Shown piece after piece: positions 43,376 through 51,743 of a stretch of 64,000 bases of DNA. The DNA lies in assembly GCA_963787645.1 (NCBI GenBank), contig CAWBDS010000002.1, positions 992,001-1,056,000 of the forward strand, in the 5' to 3' direction. This stretch comes from Palsa-504 sp963787645. GTDB taxonomy: Bacteria; Actinomycetota; Actinomycetes; Streptosporangiales; Streptosporangiaceae. The notes under the pieces were generated by a model. It was not told the origin of the DNA, ran no database searches, and saw nothing but the letters and a program-made list of their open reading frames with translations. Each line of letters opens with the position of its first letter. The first letter of the stretch is position 1. Both the position numbers and the translations under genes were made by a program.

Positions 43376-44259
43376 CCCGCGCTCCAGGCCGCCACCCGGG
43401 GATCGACCTGCTCGTCCTTCCACTGCTCGCGCACCCACGAGTGCGCCGGATCGTCGCAGATCAGCCACTCCCGTTTCCCGGGTCCGGCCATCACGTTCAG
43501 GTAGTACAGGTCATAGCCGGGTACCGCCATCGACGGCCCGTGCCAGCCATGCGGGACGACCACCACGTCGCCGGTCCGCACCTCGGCCAGGACGTCGGCC
43601 GGGCGGTCCCGCGTGCCGTAGACCCGCTGGTAGGCCAGGCCGGGCTGCCCGGTCGGCCCGGAGGCCACCTCGAAGTAGTAGATCTCCTCCAGGACCGATT
43701 CGCCCGGCCGGTCGGTGTCGTGCTTGTGCGGCGGGAACGACGACCAGTTCCCGGCTGGGGTAAACACCTCGCAGGCGATGATCCGGTCGGCTTCCAGTAC
43801 GTCCGGGGTGCCGAAGTTGTTGACCCGCCGCGAGCAGTTCCCGGCCCCGCGCAGCTCAACCTTGACCTCGTCCCGCTTCACGTGCCGGAACGGCAGCCCC
43901 TCCGCCCCGGACCGGGCGCTGGCCAGCGCGAACCGGCCGCCGTTCCCGGTGTTGATCTCATACGCGGTGTCGCGGGGTATGTAGGCGCAGTCGGTGACCT
44001 CCGCGAACGGGTCGCCGCGCCCGGCCAGATCCGCGCCCCCGGCGTCGGTGTCCACCGTGCACGATCCCGTCAGCGGCAGCACGATCATCTCGTTGCCGCC
44101 GGTGTTCCCGAGATATGTGTCGGCTTTGACCAGGTCCAGCACCAGCAGGCCGCTGTACCCCCAGTGCGCGGCCTCGGGCGTGATACGCACGATCTCCCGA
44201 CCGTCGGCCGTGCTCCCAGCCGGGAAATGCCAGTCAAAACCCTCATCCAGGATGCTCAT
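43372..44259 (-). CDS. iolB: 5-deoxy-glucuronate isomerase IolB
   Basis: 295-aa bicupin that converts 5-deoxyglucuronate to 2-deoxy-5-keto-gluconate, the IolC substrate. Cupin ligands are in SSFPPHKHDTDRPGESVLEEIYYFEV (His-x-His-x6-Glu pattern) and VVVPHGWHGPS. The N-terminal cupin is GYSGLLVLDL ... VLPLTGSCTVDTD. Full family length. It overlaps the iolC stop by 17 bases and the iolD-remnant start by 4. The only iolB in the window. Confidence 0.95.
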   Translation of the reverse strand: MSILDEGFDWHFPAGSTADGREIVRITPEAAHWGYSGLLVLDLVKADTYLGNTGGNEMIVLPLTGSCTVDTDAGGADLAGRGDPFAEVTDCAYIPRDTAYEINTGNGGRFALASARSGAEGLPFRHVKRDEVKVELRGAGNCSRRVNNFGTPDVLEADRIIACEVFTPAGNWSSFPPHKHDTDRPGESVLEEIYYFEVASGPTGQPGLAYQRVYGTRDRPADVLAEVRTGDVVVVPHGWHGPSMAVPGYDLYYLNVMAGPGKREWLICDDPAHSWVREQWKDEQVDPRVAAWSAG

Positions 44260-45205
44260 GGCCGAACGTTAACATTCGCAGGAAAGCCTCGACCTCCTCC
44301 GTGGTCGGCATGGCCGAGGAGCACTCCAGCTTGGTCGTCACGATCGCCCCGGCCGCGTTGGCGAAGCGGATGACCCGCTCCAGGGGCCACCCGGCCAGCA
44401 GCCCGTGGCACAGCGCGCCGCCGAACCCGTCACCGGCGCCGATCCCGTTGACCACCTCGACCTGGATCGGCTGCACCTCCACCTCCTCATCCTTGGTCCG
44501 CGCGTACACCCCAGCCGGACCCTGCTTGACCACCGCGAGCTCCACGCCCGCCGCCAGCAGCGCCTCCGCCGCCGCTCGCGCGTCCCGGGTGCCGATCGCC
44601 GTGTCCACCTCGTCCAGGTTGCCCACGGCTACCGTGACGCGGGGGAGTGCGGCCTGGACCTGCTCGCGGGCGGCCTCCCGCGAGGTCCAGAACACCGGCC
44701 GGTAGTCCAGGTCCAGCACGGTGAGCGGCGCCCGGTTGCGAGCCTCCCAGGCCGCATGGTGCGCTGAGCGGCTGGGCTCCGCGCACAGGCCGGTCACGGT
44801 GGCCCAGAACAGGCGGGCGTCACAGATCTCGGCCGCCGGGATCTCCTCGGGCTTGATCTCCAGGTCGGGTGCCTTGGGATATCGGTAGAACCAGATCGGG
44901 AAGTCGTCGGGCGGGAAGATCTCGCAGAACGTCACCGGGGTGGGCAGCTCCGGTACCGCGGTGACAAACGCGTCGTCGACGCCGAACTCCGCCAGGGCCC
45001 GGTGCACGTACCGGCCGAACGGATCGGCGCCGGTCCGGGTGATGACCGCTGACCGGCGACCGTGCCGGGCCGCGGCCACCGCGACGTTCGTCGCGCTGCC
45101 GCCCAGGAACTTCCCGAACGTCTCGACGTCCTCCAGCCCGACCCCGGTCTGCAGCGGATAGATGTCCACCCCCACCCGCCCCATGGTCAGCACCTCGTAG
45201 CCCAC
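44243..45205 (-). CDS. iolC: 5-dehydro-2-deoxygluconokinase IolC
   Basis: 320-aa PfkB-family kinase. It phosphorylates 2-deoxy-5-keto-gluconate. Motifs are TMGRVGVDIYPLQTG, FGKFLGGSATNVAVAAARHG (PfkB motif 1), VKQGPAGVYA and VVNGIGAGDGFGGALCHGLL, the last with the GAGD anion hole and catalytic aspartate. The frame is open to 45340, but GTG 45205 six bases after AGGAGG gives the usual length. It heads the iolC-iolB-(iolD remnant) operon. The twin palindrome at 45233-45282 lies just upstream. Confidence 0.95.
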   Translation of the reverse strand: MGYEVLTMGRVGVDIYPLQTGVGLEDVETFGKFLGGSATNVAVAAARHGRRSAVITRTGADPFGRYVHRALAEFGVDDAFVTAVPELPTPVTFCEIFPPDDFPIWFYRYPKAPDLEIKPEEIPAAEICDARLFWATVTGLCAEPSRSAHHAAWEARNRAPLTVLDLDYRPVFWTSREAAREQVQAALPRVTVAVGNLDEVDTAIGTRDARAAAEALLAAGVELAVVKQGPAGVYARTKDEEVEVQPIQVEVVNGIGAGDGFGGALCHGLLAGWPLERVIRFANAAGAIVTTKLECSSAMPTTEEVEAFLRMLTFGHEHPG

Positions 45206-45232
45206 GCCGCGCCTCCTCACTGGCATACCGGA

Positions 45233-45282
45233 GTGAAACCCGGGTTTCACTACACTAGGGCGTGGTGAAACCCGGGTTTCAC
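45233..45282. promoter_or_regulatory. Two identical 18-bp palindromes between iolC and gltX
   Basis: GTGAAACCCGGGTTTCAC occurs at 45233-45250 and again at 45265-45282. Each copy is a perfect palindrome, centres 32 bp apart (about three helix turns). The first copy ends about 15 bases before the iolC ribosome site. The pair sits in the 155-base spacer of divergent genes. Symmetry with central CCGG and spacing suit a dimer-of-dimers repressor such as LacI or a TetR type. The binding protein is not known. Confidence 0.8.
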
Positions 45283-45360
45283 CACCCTTCCCGAGGGTCG
45301 GCTGCGATGGCTGTACGCTGCTCGCGGCCTTGATCTGCACGTCGTAACCAACGGAGCCGC

Positions 45361-47007
45361 GTGCTCATGCTGAGCCAGCACCTCATCGATTCCCTGTTCC
45401 CGCCGGAGCTGCCCGAGGCCGAGCACTGGGAGCGCCGCTACCCCCCGCGTGACCTGCCCGCGGGCGCCGAAGTGACCCGGTTCTCGCCCAGCCCGACCGG
45501 CTTCTTGCACATCGGCGGCGTGTACGTGGCCACCGTCGACGTGGACGTCGCGCATCACGCCGGCGGTCGTTACCTGGTCCGCCTGGAGGACACCGACCAG
45601 GCCCGGGTCACCGAGGGCGCGGCCGAGCAGTTCGCCGAAGCGTTCGCCTATTTCTCCATCGGACCCGACGAGGACGAGCAGACCGGGCCGTACGGGCCCT
45701 ACCGCCAGTCCGGGCGGGCCGACACCTACCTGACCTTCGTCCGCGAGCTGCTCCGCCAGGGCCACGCCTACCCGTGCTTCGCGACCAAGCAGGACCTGGA
45801 GGAGATCACCGCCCGGCAGCGCGCGGCCGGCGCCCTGCCCGGTTACTACGGCAAGTGGGCCATCTGGCGCGACGCCCCCGAAGACCAGGTCGCCCAGCGG
45901 CTGGCCGGCGGGGATCCCTACGTGGTCCGGTTCCGTTCCCCGGGCGCGGCCGGGGCCCGGGTCAGCTTCACCGACGTGATCCGCGGCGAGCTGACCCTGG
46001 ACGACAACCGCAACGACGCGGTGATCCTCAAGAGCAGCGACACCGAGCCGCGGCTGCCGACCTATCACTTCGCCCACGCCGTCGACGATCACCTGATGCG
46101 AGTCACCCTGGTCATCCGCGGCGAGGAGTGGATCTCCTCGGTGCCGCTGCACCTGCAGCTGTTCGACGCGCTCGGCTTCCCCCGGGTCCGCTACGCGCAC
46201 GTCGCCCTGCTGATGAAGCAGGACGGCGGCAGCCGCCGCAAGCTGTCCAAGCGGCGAGATCCCGAAGCTAGTGTCACGTTCTACATCGAGCAGGGCTTCC
46301 CGGCTCCGGCCGTGCAGGACTACCTGCGCGGCCTGGCCAACGGCCGGCTGGCCGAGATGCCGCTGGACCAGGCGCTCGCCGAGCCGATCCGGCTGTCCGA
46401 GATGGGCCTGGCAGGTCCGCTGGTCAACATGGTCAAGCTCGACGACATCTGCGCCGACTACATTGCCACGCTGCCCGGCGAGCAGATCCTCGCTGAGGTC
46501 ATCACCTGGGCCCGCCGCTACGATCCCGACCTGGTGCCGATCCTGGAAGCCAACCGCCCGCTGGCCCTGGCCGCCCTGGACATCGAGCGCGTCGACACCG
46601 ACAAGCCACGCAAGGACCTGCGCAAATGGGCGGATTTCCGGCTCGTTTACGGGTACTTCTTTACCGACTTGTTCGAGCTGGTGACCGATCCCGCAGACCC
46701 CCGGTTCGGCGGTGTGGAACCCGACCTGGTCCGGGCCGTCGCCGACGTCTTCGCCGCCAACTACACTCCGCCCGGCGAGGGCGTCGACTGGTTCGGCCAG
46801 ATCCGCCAGCTCGCCGCCAGCCTGGGCTTCGCGCCCAATCAGAAGGCCTACAAGCAGGACCCGGCGGCCTACCCGGGCTCGATCCGCGAGGCCTCCCAGA
46901 TCGTCCGCGTGCTGCTCACCGGGACGCCGCGCAGCCCTGACCTGAGCCAGGTGGCTGCCGTCCTGGGCGCCGAGCAGGTGCTCCGCCGGATCCGCGCGCT
47001 GCGGTAA
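45361..47007 (+). CDS. gltX: Glutamate--tRNA ligase, clostridial-type second form
   Basis: 548-aa class I aminoacyl-tRNA synthetase. The HIGH motif is in FSPSPTGFLHIGG, the glutamate-binding arginine in LVRLEDTDQAR, the KMSKS-like loop in RRKLSKRRD. SDTEPRLPTYHFAHAVDDHLM and GYYGKWAIWRD match the long GluRS form known from Firmicutes rather than the usual actinobacterial form. Starts at GTG 45361 or ATG 45367. Divergent from iolC across the twin palindromes. If the genome also has the standard GluRS, this is a duplicate of foreign origin, perhaps for resistance or misacylation-based synthesis (inference). Confidence 0.88.
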   Translation: MLMLSQHLIDSLFPPELPEAEHWERRYPPRDLPAGAEVTRFSPSPTGFLHIGGVYVATVDVDVAHHAGGRYLVRLEDTDQARVTEGAAEQFAEAFAYFSIGPDEDEQTGPYGPYRQSGRADTYLTFVRELLRQGHAYPCFATKQDLEEITARQRAAGALPGYYGKWAIWRDAPEDQVAQRLAGGDPYVVRFRSPGAAGARVSFTDVIRGELTLDDNRNDAVILKSSDTEPRLPTYHFAHAVDDHLMRVTLVIRGEEWISSVPLHLQLFDALGFPRVRYAHVALLMKQDGGSRRKLSKRRDPEASVTFYIEQGFPAPAVQDYLRGLANGRLAEMPLDQALAEPIRLSEMGLAGPLVNMVKLDDICADYIATLPGEQILAEVITWARRYDPDLVPILEANRPLALAALDIERVDTDKPRKDLRKWADFRLVYGYFFTDLFELVTDPADPRFGGVEPDLVRAVADVFAANYTPPGEGVDWFGQIRQLAASLGFAPNQKAYKQDPAAYPGSIREASQIVRVLLTGTPRSPDLSQVAAVLGAEQVLRRIRALR

Positions 47008-47042
47008 CGTTTCCGGAACGATCCGGGCGTACCGTCATCTTC

Positions 47043-47566
47043 ATGACCAACGGCCACCGGACGCAGGACGGTCGGCTGCCCTCGGCCCGCTGGCGGCAGG
47101 CCGGGCTGGCGATCGCCCTGGTCATGGCGGCCGCCGTGGTGACCCAGCTGCAGGCCGGCACCGTCGTCAGCGGCGGCCTGACCGACGTGTTCGACAACAC
47201 CGGGCCGGCTACCCCGACCCGGCCGGGATCTTCCCCCGGCACGGCTGGTTCGCCGGCTTCGTCGCCGTCGTCCTGGTGCTCGGCGCCGCGGTGGCGCTGC
47301 TGACCGTGGCCACGCTCGCGGTCGCGGCACTGTTCATGCCGTTGCGGTCCCGGGTCCAGCGCGCGGTGGACCGCCGGTTCAACCGGACCCGCTACGACGT
47401 CGACCAGACGCTGACCGCCTTCGCCGGCCGCCTCAAGGACGCCGTCGACTCCAACGCGGTCCGCACCCACCTGCTCGGCGTGATCCGCCGCTCCCTGGAG
47501 CCCACCCACATCGGTGTCTGGGTCCGGCCTCACCGTAACGATCCGGGCGTGCGGGGACCGTCGTGA
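47043..47566 (+). pseudogene. Decayed tandem copy of the following membrane protein
   Basis: Aligns to parts of the intact gene at 47563: DGRLPSARWRQAGLAIALV ... LQAGTVVSGGL matches DGRLPSRRWRPVAWAIAVV ... LQAGTKISGGL. FPRHGWF follows in a shifted frame after about 47207 (a base missing in GGGCC), and FMPLRSRVQRAVDRRFNRTRYDVDQTL matches the intact tail. The first four helices are missing, as are about 150 residues between VALLTV and ATLAVAALF. AACGATCCGGGCGT precedes both copies (47017-47030 and 47537-47550), showing that the upstream region was duplicated too. Non-functional. Confidence 0.8.
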
Positions 47567-48801
47567 GGCGCCGGAACCGAAGACAAGCGCTCGCCTGGCT
47601 GCTGACTGCGCTCGCCGTGCTCCTGCTCGCGGCGACGGCGGTCCTGCTCGGGCTGAATGCCGGCCGGATGGGCACCAACCAGCTGGTCGCCAGCGCGATC
47701 TTGAGCCTCGTGGTCGTGGTGTACGCGGGTGTCGGCCGCCTGATCACCAGCCGTCGGCCGGGTAACGCGATCGCCTGGCTGCTGGGCCTGATCGGCGTAT
47801 CGATCGCCACTTCTACGTTCGCTGAGCAATATGCGTTGTACGGGCTGGCCACGTCCCGCGGTCCGGTACCTGGGGCTCGGATAATCGGGTGCCTGGCGGG
47901 CCCGGCGGCCGAGCTCACGATCGTGTTGGCCCTGACGCTGATCCTGTTGTACCCGGATGGACGGCTGCCGTCGCGCCGCTGGAGGCCCGTGGCCTGGGCG
48001 ATCGCCGTGGTCACGGTGGCCTGGGTGGCGCAGAGCCTGCAGGCCGGCACCAAGATCAGCGGCGGGCTTACCAATGAGCTGGACGCAGCGCACGTCAGTT
48101 ACGCGAACCCGCTCGGGTTCCTCCCGCGTCATGGCTGGTTCAGCGACGTGCTGGAACTGATCCTGGTGCTCGGGCTGGTTACCGGATTTCTGGTCCTGGC
48201 CTCGGTCTTCGTGCGGCGGCGCGGAGCGAGCACTGAACTGCGAAAGCAGGTCGCCTGGCTCGGTTATATCGGCGTCCTGACCGTACTGTCGGCGGCCCTG
48301 CTCTTCGTCGGCGGCCTGCTGGCACCGGGCCCGGCCAACAGCTGGCTCGGCACCTTGTTGTGGAGCTTCATGGAGCTCATCCCGGTCGCGGGCATCCCGG
48401 CCGCGGTAGCAGTGGCCGTGCTGCGCTACCGGCTCTACGAGATCGACAAGATCATCAGCCGCACGCTGGGCTACGCCATCGTGACCGGGCTGCTGGTCGG
48501 CGTGTACGCCGCGATCGTGCTGCTGGCCACCCAGGTGCTCAAGTTCCACGACTCGGTGGCCGTCGCCGCCTCCACCCTGGCCGCCGCCGCGCTGTTCACC
48601 CCGCTGCGGTCCCGGGTCCAGCACCTGGTCGACCGCCGGTTCAACCGGACCCGCTACGACGCCGACCAGACCCTGACCGCCTTCGCCGCCCGCCTCAAGG
48701 ACGCCGTCGACTCCAACGCCGTCCACGCCGACCTGCTCGGCGTAGTCCACCGCTCCCTGGAGCCCGCCCACGCCACCATGTGGGTCCACCCGGTCAGGTA
48801 A
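47563..48801 (+). CDS. Polytopic membrane protein resembling a kinase-less sensor
   Basis: 412 aa with about 8-9 hydrophobic helices. RRPGNAIAWLLGLIGV, LLYPDGRLPSRRWRPVAWA, LRYRLYEIDKIISRTLGYAIVTG and the cytoplasmic tail RVQHLVDRRFNRTRYDADQTLTAFAARLKDAVD with SLEPAHATMWVHP match the membrane module of actinobacterial NarL-type histidine kinases and cyclases. The frame ends before any kinase domain. Function unknown. It overlaps the decayed copy by 4 bases and is convergent with the DinB gene. Confidence 0.8.
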   Translation: MRRRNRRQALAWLLTALAVLLLAATAVLLGLNAGRMGTNQLVASAILSLVVVVYAGVGRLITSRRPGNAIAWLLGLIGVSIATSTFAEQYALYGLATSRGPVPGARIIGCLAGPAAELTIVLALTLILLYPDGRLPSRRWRPVAWAIAVVTVAWVAQSLQAGTKISGGLTNELDAAHVSYANPLGFLPRHGWFSDVLELILVLGLVTGFLVLASVFVRRRGASTELRKQVAWLGYIGVLTVLSAALLFVGGLLAPGPANSWLGTLLWSFMELIPVAGIPAAVAVAVLRYRLYEIDKIISRTLGYAIVTGLLVGVYAAIVLLATQVLKFHDSVAVAASTLAAAALFTPLRSRVQHLVDRRFNRTRYDADQTLTAFAARLKDAVDSNAVHADLLGVVHRSLEPAHATMWVHPVR

Positions 48802-48817
48802 CCCGCGGACCCCAAAG

Positions 48818-49438
48818 CTAGCGGTGCTGTTCGCGGAACAGGTCACGGAGCAGCGCGATCTCGGCACCGTGATGCAGTATTTCCTGATTTACCCACCAGA
48901 CCGTGTCGACGAGCCGGTCCTCGGGGTCGCTGCCGTAGGGATAGGTGCTGCGGCCCACTTCGTCCAGGGCCGCGTCGTCGATTACCGCCGTGAGCACGTC
49001 GCGCCAGGCCATGACCGCGGTGTCGAACGCGGCGATGCCTTCGGCGGCTAGGCCGCTGAAGAGGTAGTCGTCGTCGGTCAGCGCATGGCTGCCCGCCATG
49101 TGGTCGGCGCGCAGGGCGAGCATGCTGCTGAGGTGACCGAGCCGCCAGGCAATGGTGGTGAATGGCGGCGGCGACGGCGGTGGCCAGGAGAATTCCAGGA
49201 CCCATTCGCCCGCACCGATGATTTCCGTCGCACGCGGGCCCGGCCCGCTCTCGCGCCGCCGGACTGACCAGCAGCCCGGCACCGGCTCCCAGCGGTACTC
49301 CTCGTCGGTCATCGACGGGATCTCCGTGCGCAGGCCGGTTCCGCTGTCCCCGTCGGGTCCGGTCATACGGTCATGCAGCCGCTTGCACGCCCAGTCGAAC
49401 TGCTCGAGCAACGGTACAAGCCTTGGCGGCGTCGCCAT
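48818..49438 (-). CDS. DinB-family (mycothiol/bacillithiol transferase-like) protein
   Basis: 206-aa four-helix-bundle protein. IAWRLGHLSSMLALRADH carries the first metal histidine, and VWWVNQEILHHGAEIALLRDLF the C-terminal histidine pair typical of DinB_2 thiol-dependent transferases. WEPVPGCWSVRRR is the conserved N-terminal turn of the actinobacterial subgroup. Probably a cytosolic metal-dependent transferase or detoxification enzyme. Substrate unknown. Confidence 0.85.
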   Translation of the reverse strand: MATPPRLVPLLEQFDWACKRLHDRMTGPDGDSGTGLRTEIPSMTDEEYRWEPVPGCWSVRRRESGPGPRATEIIGAGEWVLEFSWPPPSPPPFTTIAWRLGHLSSMLALRADHMAGSHALTDDDYLFSGLAAEGIAAFDTAVMAWRDVLTAVIDDAALDEVGRSTYPYGSDPEDRLVDTVWWVNQEILHHGAEIALLRDLFREQHR

Positions 49439-49810
49439 CGCACCTCCCTAGTCCACGATCCGCAGGCTATTGCTAAGACGCCCCTCCCGTGCTCACCGGG
49501 AGGGCCATGACAGATGTCATCGGCAGCTGGTGGCAGCCGGCAATGGTGGCGGGCACCCCGAGCCTCGGCGGCGCATTGTCCCGGGCGGGAGGGGTCCCGG
49601 GTGGGAATCGTCCGGGGGGTCACATCCTGAATCGTTACCTGGCCGGCGGCGACCGGACTGGCCTGGCCTGATCGGAACCTGATCGGCCCGGACCGGACCA
49701 CCCGCTCATGTCATGCCTTGACATCACTCAGGCCCGGCGCTTCGATGTGATAAATCGTTCCAGCATAGCCTTCGGGCCCTGGGACCTTGGGGGTGGGCAG
49801 GTGTCCAGCG
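49439..49810. promoter_or_regulatory. Intergenic region with palindrome and LacI-type site
   Basis: No supported gene in 370 bases. ATGTCA-TGCCT-TGACAT (49708-49724) is a perfect 6-bp-arm palindrome whose right arm contains TTGACA, a possible -35 box. ATAAATCGTTCCAG (49750-49763) matches 10 of 14 positions of the LacI-type site TTAGATCGTTCCAA at 30760, and the shared context CA(A/G)CATA continues after it. Both precede the GH13 remnant and suggest it was once sugar-regulated. Confidence 0.5.
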
Positions 49811-50668
49811 ATGATGCGATCAGCTAGCTCGCCATGGGCCCCACGCGTTGCCGTGGCCAGCGCCGAATGGCGGCGGCAGGCGGTGATCTACCAGATCTCC
49901 CCGCACCGTTTCGCCGCCCGCACAGCCTCGGGCGTGAGCGACTTGCGGGGCGTCATCTCCCGGATCCCGTACCTGGCCTCGCTCGGCATCGACGCGGTCT
50001 GGCTCAGCCCGTTCGACCCGTCCGTGCTGACTGAGACCGGACCCGGCCTGGACGCGCGCCCGCTGCTGGGCACGCTGGCCGACTTCGACGAGCTGGCCTC
50101 CGGGCTGCTCGCGTACGGGATCAAGGTGCTCCTCGAGGGCATGCCCCACTTCGAACTGCTCGAGGCCGACTGGGATGCCGGGGATTTCCTGCGGGTCATC
50201 ACCGACAACCTGGCCGGCCCGCCGCGGCGCGGCCCCTGCACCACCTGGGTCCTGTCCAGCCCCGGCGCCGCCCTCCGGCGGGCCCGGTCGGCCACCTTGC
50301 TGATGCTGGCCCTGCCCGGTTCGGCCTGCCTGCTCCAGGACGAGGAACTGGGCCTGCATGAGGTCACCAACGCCCGCGCGCGCCCCAGCGTGCGCACGCA
50401 GGAACGCGACCTGGCCTCGACCCTCAACCTGCACCGCCAGGCGCTCGGCTGGCGGCGTAAGCTGCAGGCCGCCGAGAGCCTGGAGTGGATGCCCGGCACC
50501 AACGAGCAGGTGCTGCACTTCGGCCGTCCGGGCGGCTGGCGTTCGGTGACCAACTTCGGGCCGCGCGCCGTCCCGCTGCCGCACGGCACCGTGATCGTGG
50601 CCAGCGCCCCGCTGCAGGCCGGCCTGCTCCCCGCCGACACCACCGCGTGGGTCATCCCGGGCCGCTAG
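49811..50668 (+). CDS. Alpha-glucosidase-like GH13 protein with several internal deletions
   Basis: 285 aa against about 540 for the family. The start WRRQAVIYQISPHRFA, GVISRIPYLASLGIDAVWLSPFDPS and LGTLADFDEL are GH13. After GIKVLLEGMPH, where VPNH should lead into the catalytic barrel, the frame jumps to FELLEADWDAG. The nucleophile (GFRID) and acid/base regions are lost. TWVLSS continues without the NHD histidine segment, and GSACLLQDEELGLHEV runs into the C-terminal sandwich (LEWMPGTNEQVLHFGRPGGWRSVTNFG) with another gap. All joins keep frame. It cannot hydrolyse glycosides by the GH13 mechanism. Confidence 0.75.
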   Translation: MMRSASSPWAPRVAVASAEWRRQAVIYQISPHRFAARTASGVSDLRGVISRIPYLASLGIDAVWLSPFDPSVLTETGPGLDARPLLGTLADFDELASGLLAYGIKVLLEGMPHFELLEADWDAGDFLRVITDNLAGPPRRGPCTTWVLSSPGAALRRARSATLLMLALPGSACLLQDEELGLHEVTNARARPSVRTQERDLASTLNLHRQALGWRRKLQAAESLEWMPGTNEQVLHFGRPGGWRSVTNFGPRAVPLPHGTVIVASAPLQAGLLPADTTAWVIPGR

Positions 50669-50677
50669 GCCCGGCAG

Positions 50678-51682
50678 CTAGCCCCGACCCCCGCCGATCA
50701 CCGCGTCGGCGTGGCCGGTATTGATGACCCGCTCCGGTGAGATACCGAACTTCTCGGCCCGCACCGTCCCGTTCCCGAGCCAGTCGAGCTGGCCGGGCGC
50801 ATGCGCGTCGGTGTCGATTGCGAACCGGCAGCCCACTTCGGCGGCCAGGCCCAGCAGCCGGTCCGGCGGATCCATCCGCTCGGGCCGGCAGTTGATCTCC
50901 ACCGCGACACCGTGCTCAAGGCAGGCCCCGAACACCGCCGCCGGATCGAACACCGACTCCGGCCGGCGTCCCCGCCCGCCGCCGAGCAGTCGGCCCGTGC
51001 AGTGCCCGAGCACATCGGTATGCGGGTTGCGGATCGCCGCCACCATCCGCGTGGTCATCGGCCCGGCGGGCATCCGCAGCACGGAGTGCACGCTGGCCAC
51101 CACCACGTCCAGCCGGGCCAGCAGGTCATCGCGCTGGTCCAGCGAGCCGTCCTCGAGGATGTCGACCTCGATCCCGGTCAGGATCCGGAACGGCGCCAGT
51201 TCCGCGTTCAGCGTCTCGACCAGCTCGAGCTGGGCCTCCAGCCGAGCCGCCGAAAGCCCGTTGGCCACCGTCAGCCGCGGCGAGTGATCGGTCAGCGCGA
51301 TCCACTCATGCCCCAGCGCCCGGGCCGCCTCGGCCATCTCTCGCGGCGGGCTGCCGCCGTCCGACCAGTCCGAGTGCGTGTGGCAGTCGCCGCGCAGCGC
51401 ATCGCGCATCGGGTCCCGCGCCGGCGCGGGCTGCTCATCGAGCAGCCGGGTCAGGTATCCGGGCTGCCGGCCGGCCGCGGCCTCGGCGATGACCTGCGCG
51501 GTGGTCGATCCGATCCCCGGCAGCGCGGCCAGCGTGCCGGTCTTCAGCCGCCGTTCTAGCTCGGCCGGGGTTAGTTCATCTACCACCTGCGCGGCCCGCC
51601 GGAAGGCCCGGACCCGGTAGGTCGGTGCCCCGCCCCGCTCCAGCTCGAACGCGATCTGCCGCAACGCCTGTCCTGGGTCCAC
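50678..51682 (-). CDS. PHP-domain phosphoesterase with helix-hairpin-helix N-terminus
   Basis: 334 aa, like the C-terminal half of PolX. The first 85 residues have a HhH-type segment (LPGIGSTTAQVIAEAAAG). The PHP domain has metal motifs GDCHTHSDWSDG, ALTDHSP, GIEVDIL, VASVHS, LGHCTGR, VEINCRPERMD and DTDAHAPGQL, complete for a trinuclear site. Likely a phosphoesterase acting on nucleic-acid ends or histidinol-phosphate-like substrates. Convergent with the GH13 remnant and divergent from the AfsR-like gene by 61 bases. Confidence 0.88.
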   Translation of the reverse strand: MDPGQALRQIAFELERGGAPTYRVRAFRRAAQVVDELTPAELERRLKTGTLAALPGIGSTTAQVIAEAAAGRQPGYLTRLLDEQPAPARDPMRDALRGDCHTHSDWSDGGSPPREMAEAARALGHEWIALTDHSPRLTVANGLSAARLEAQLELVETLNAELAPFRILTGIEVDILEDGSLDQRDDLLARLDVVVASVHSVLRMPAGPMTTRMVAAIRNPHTDVLGHCTGRLLGGGRGRRPESVFDPAAVFGACLEHGVAVEINCRPERMDPPDRLLGLAAEVGCRFAIDTDAHAPGQLDWLGNGTVRAEKFGISPERVINTGHADAVIGGGRG

Positions 51683-51743
51683 TGATGATCTCTACCCGCG
51701 TCGTTTACCTAGCATCCCCGTCAGGTCGGGCACAATTGAGCCT

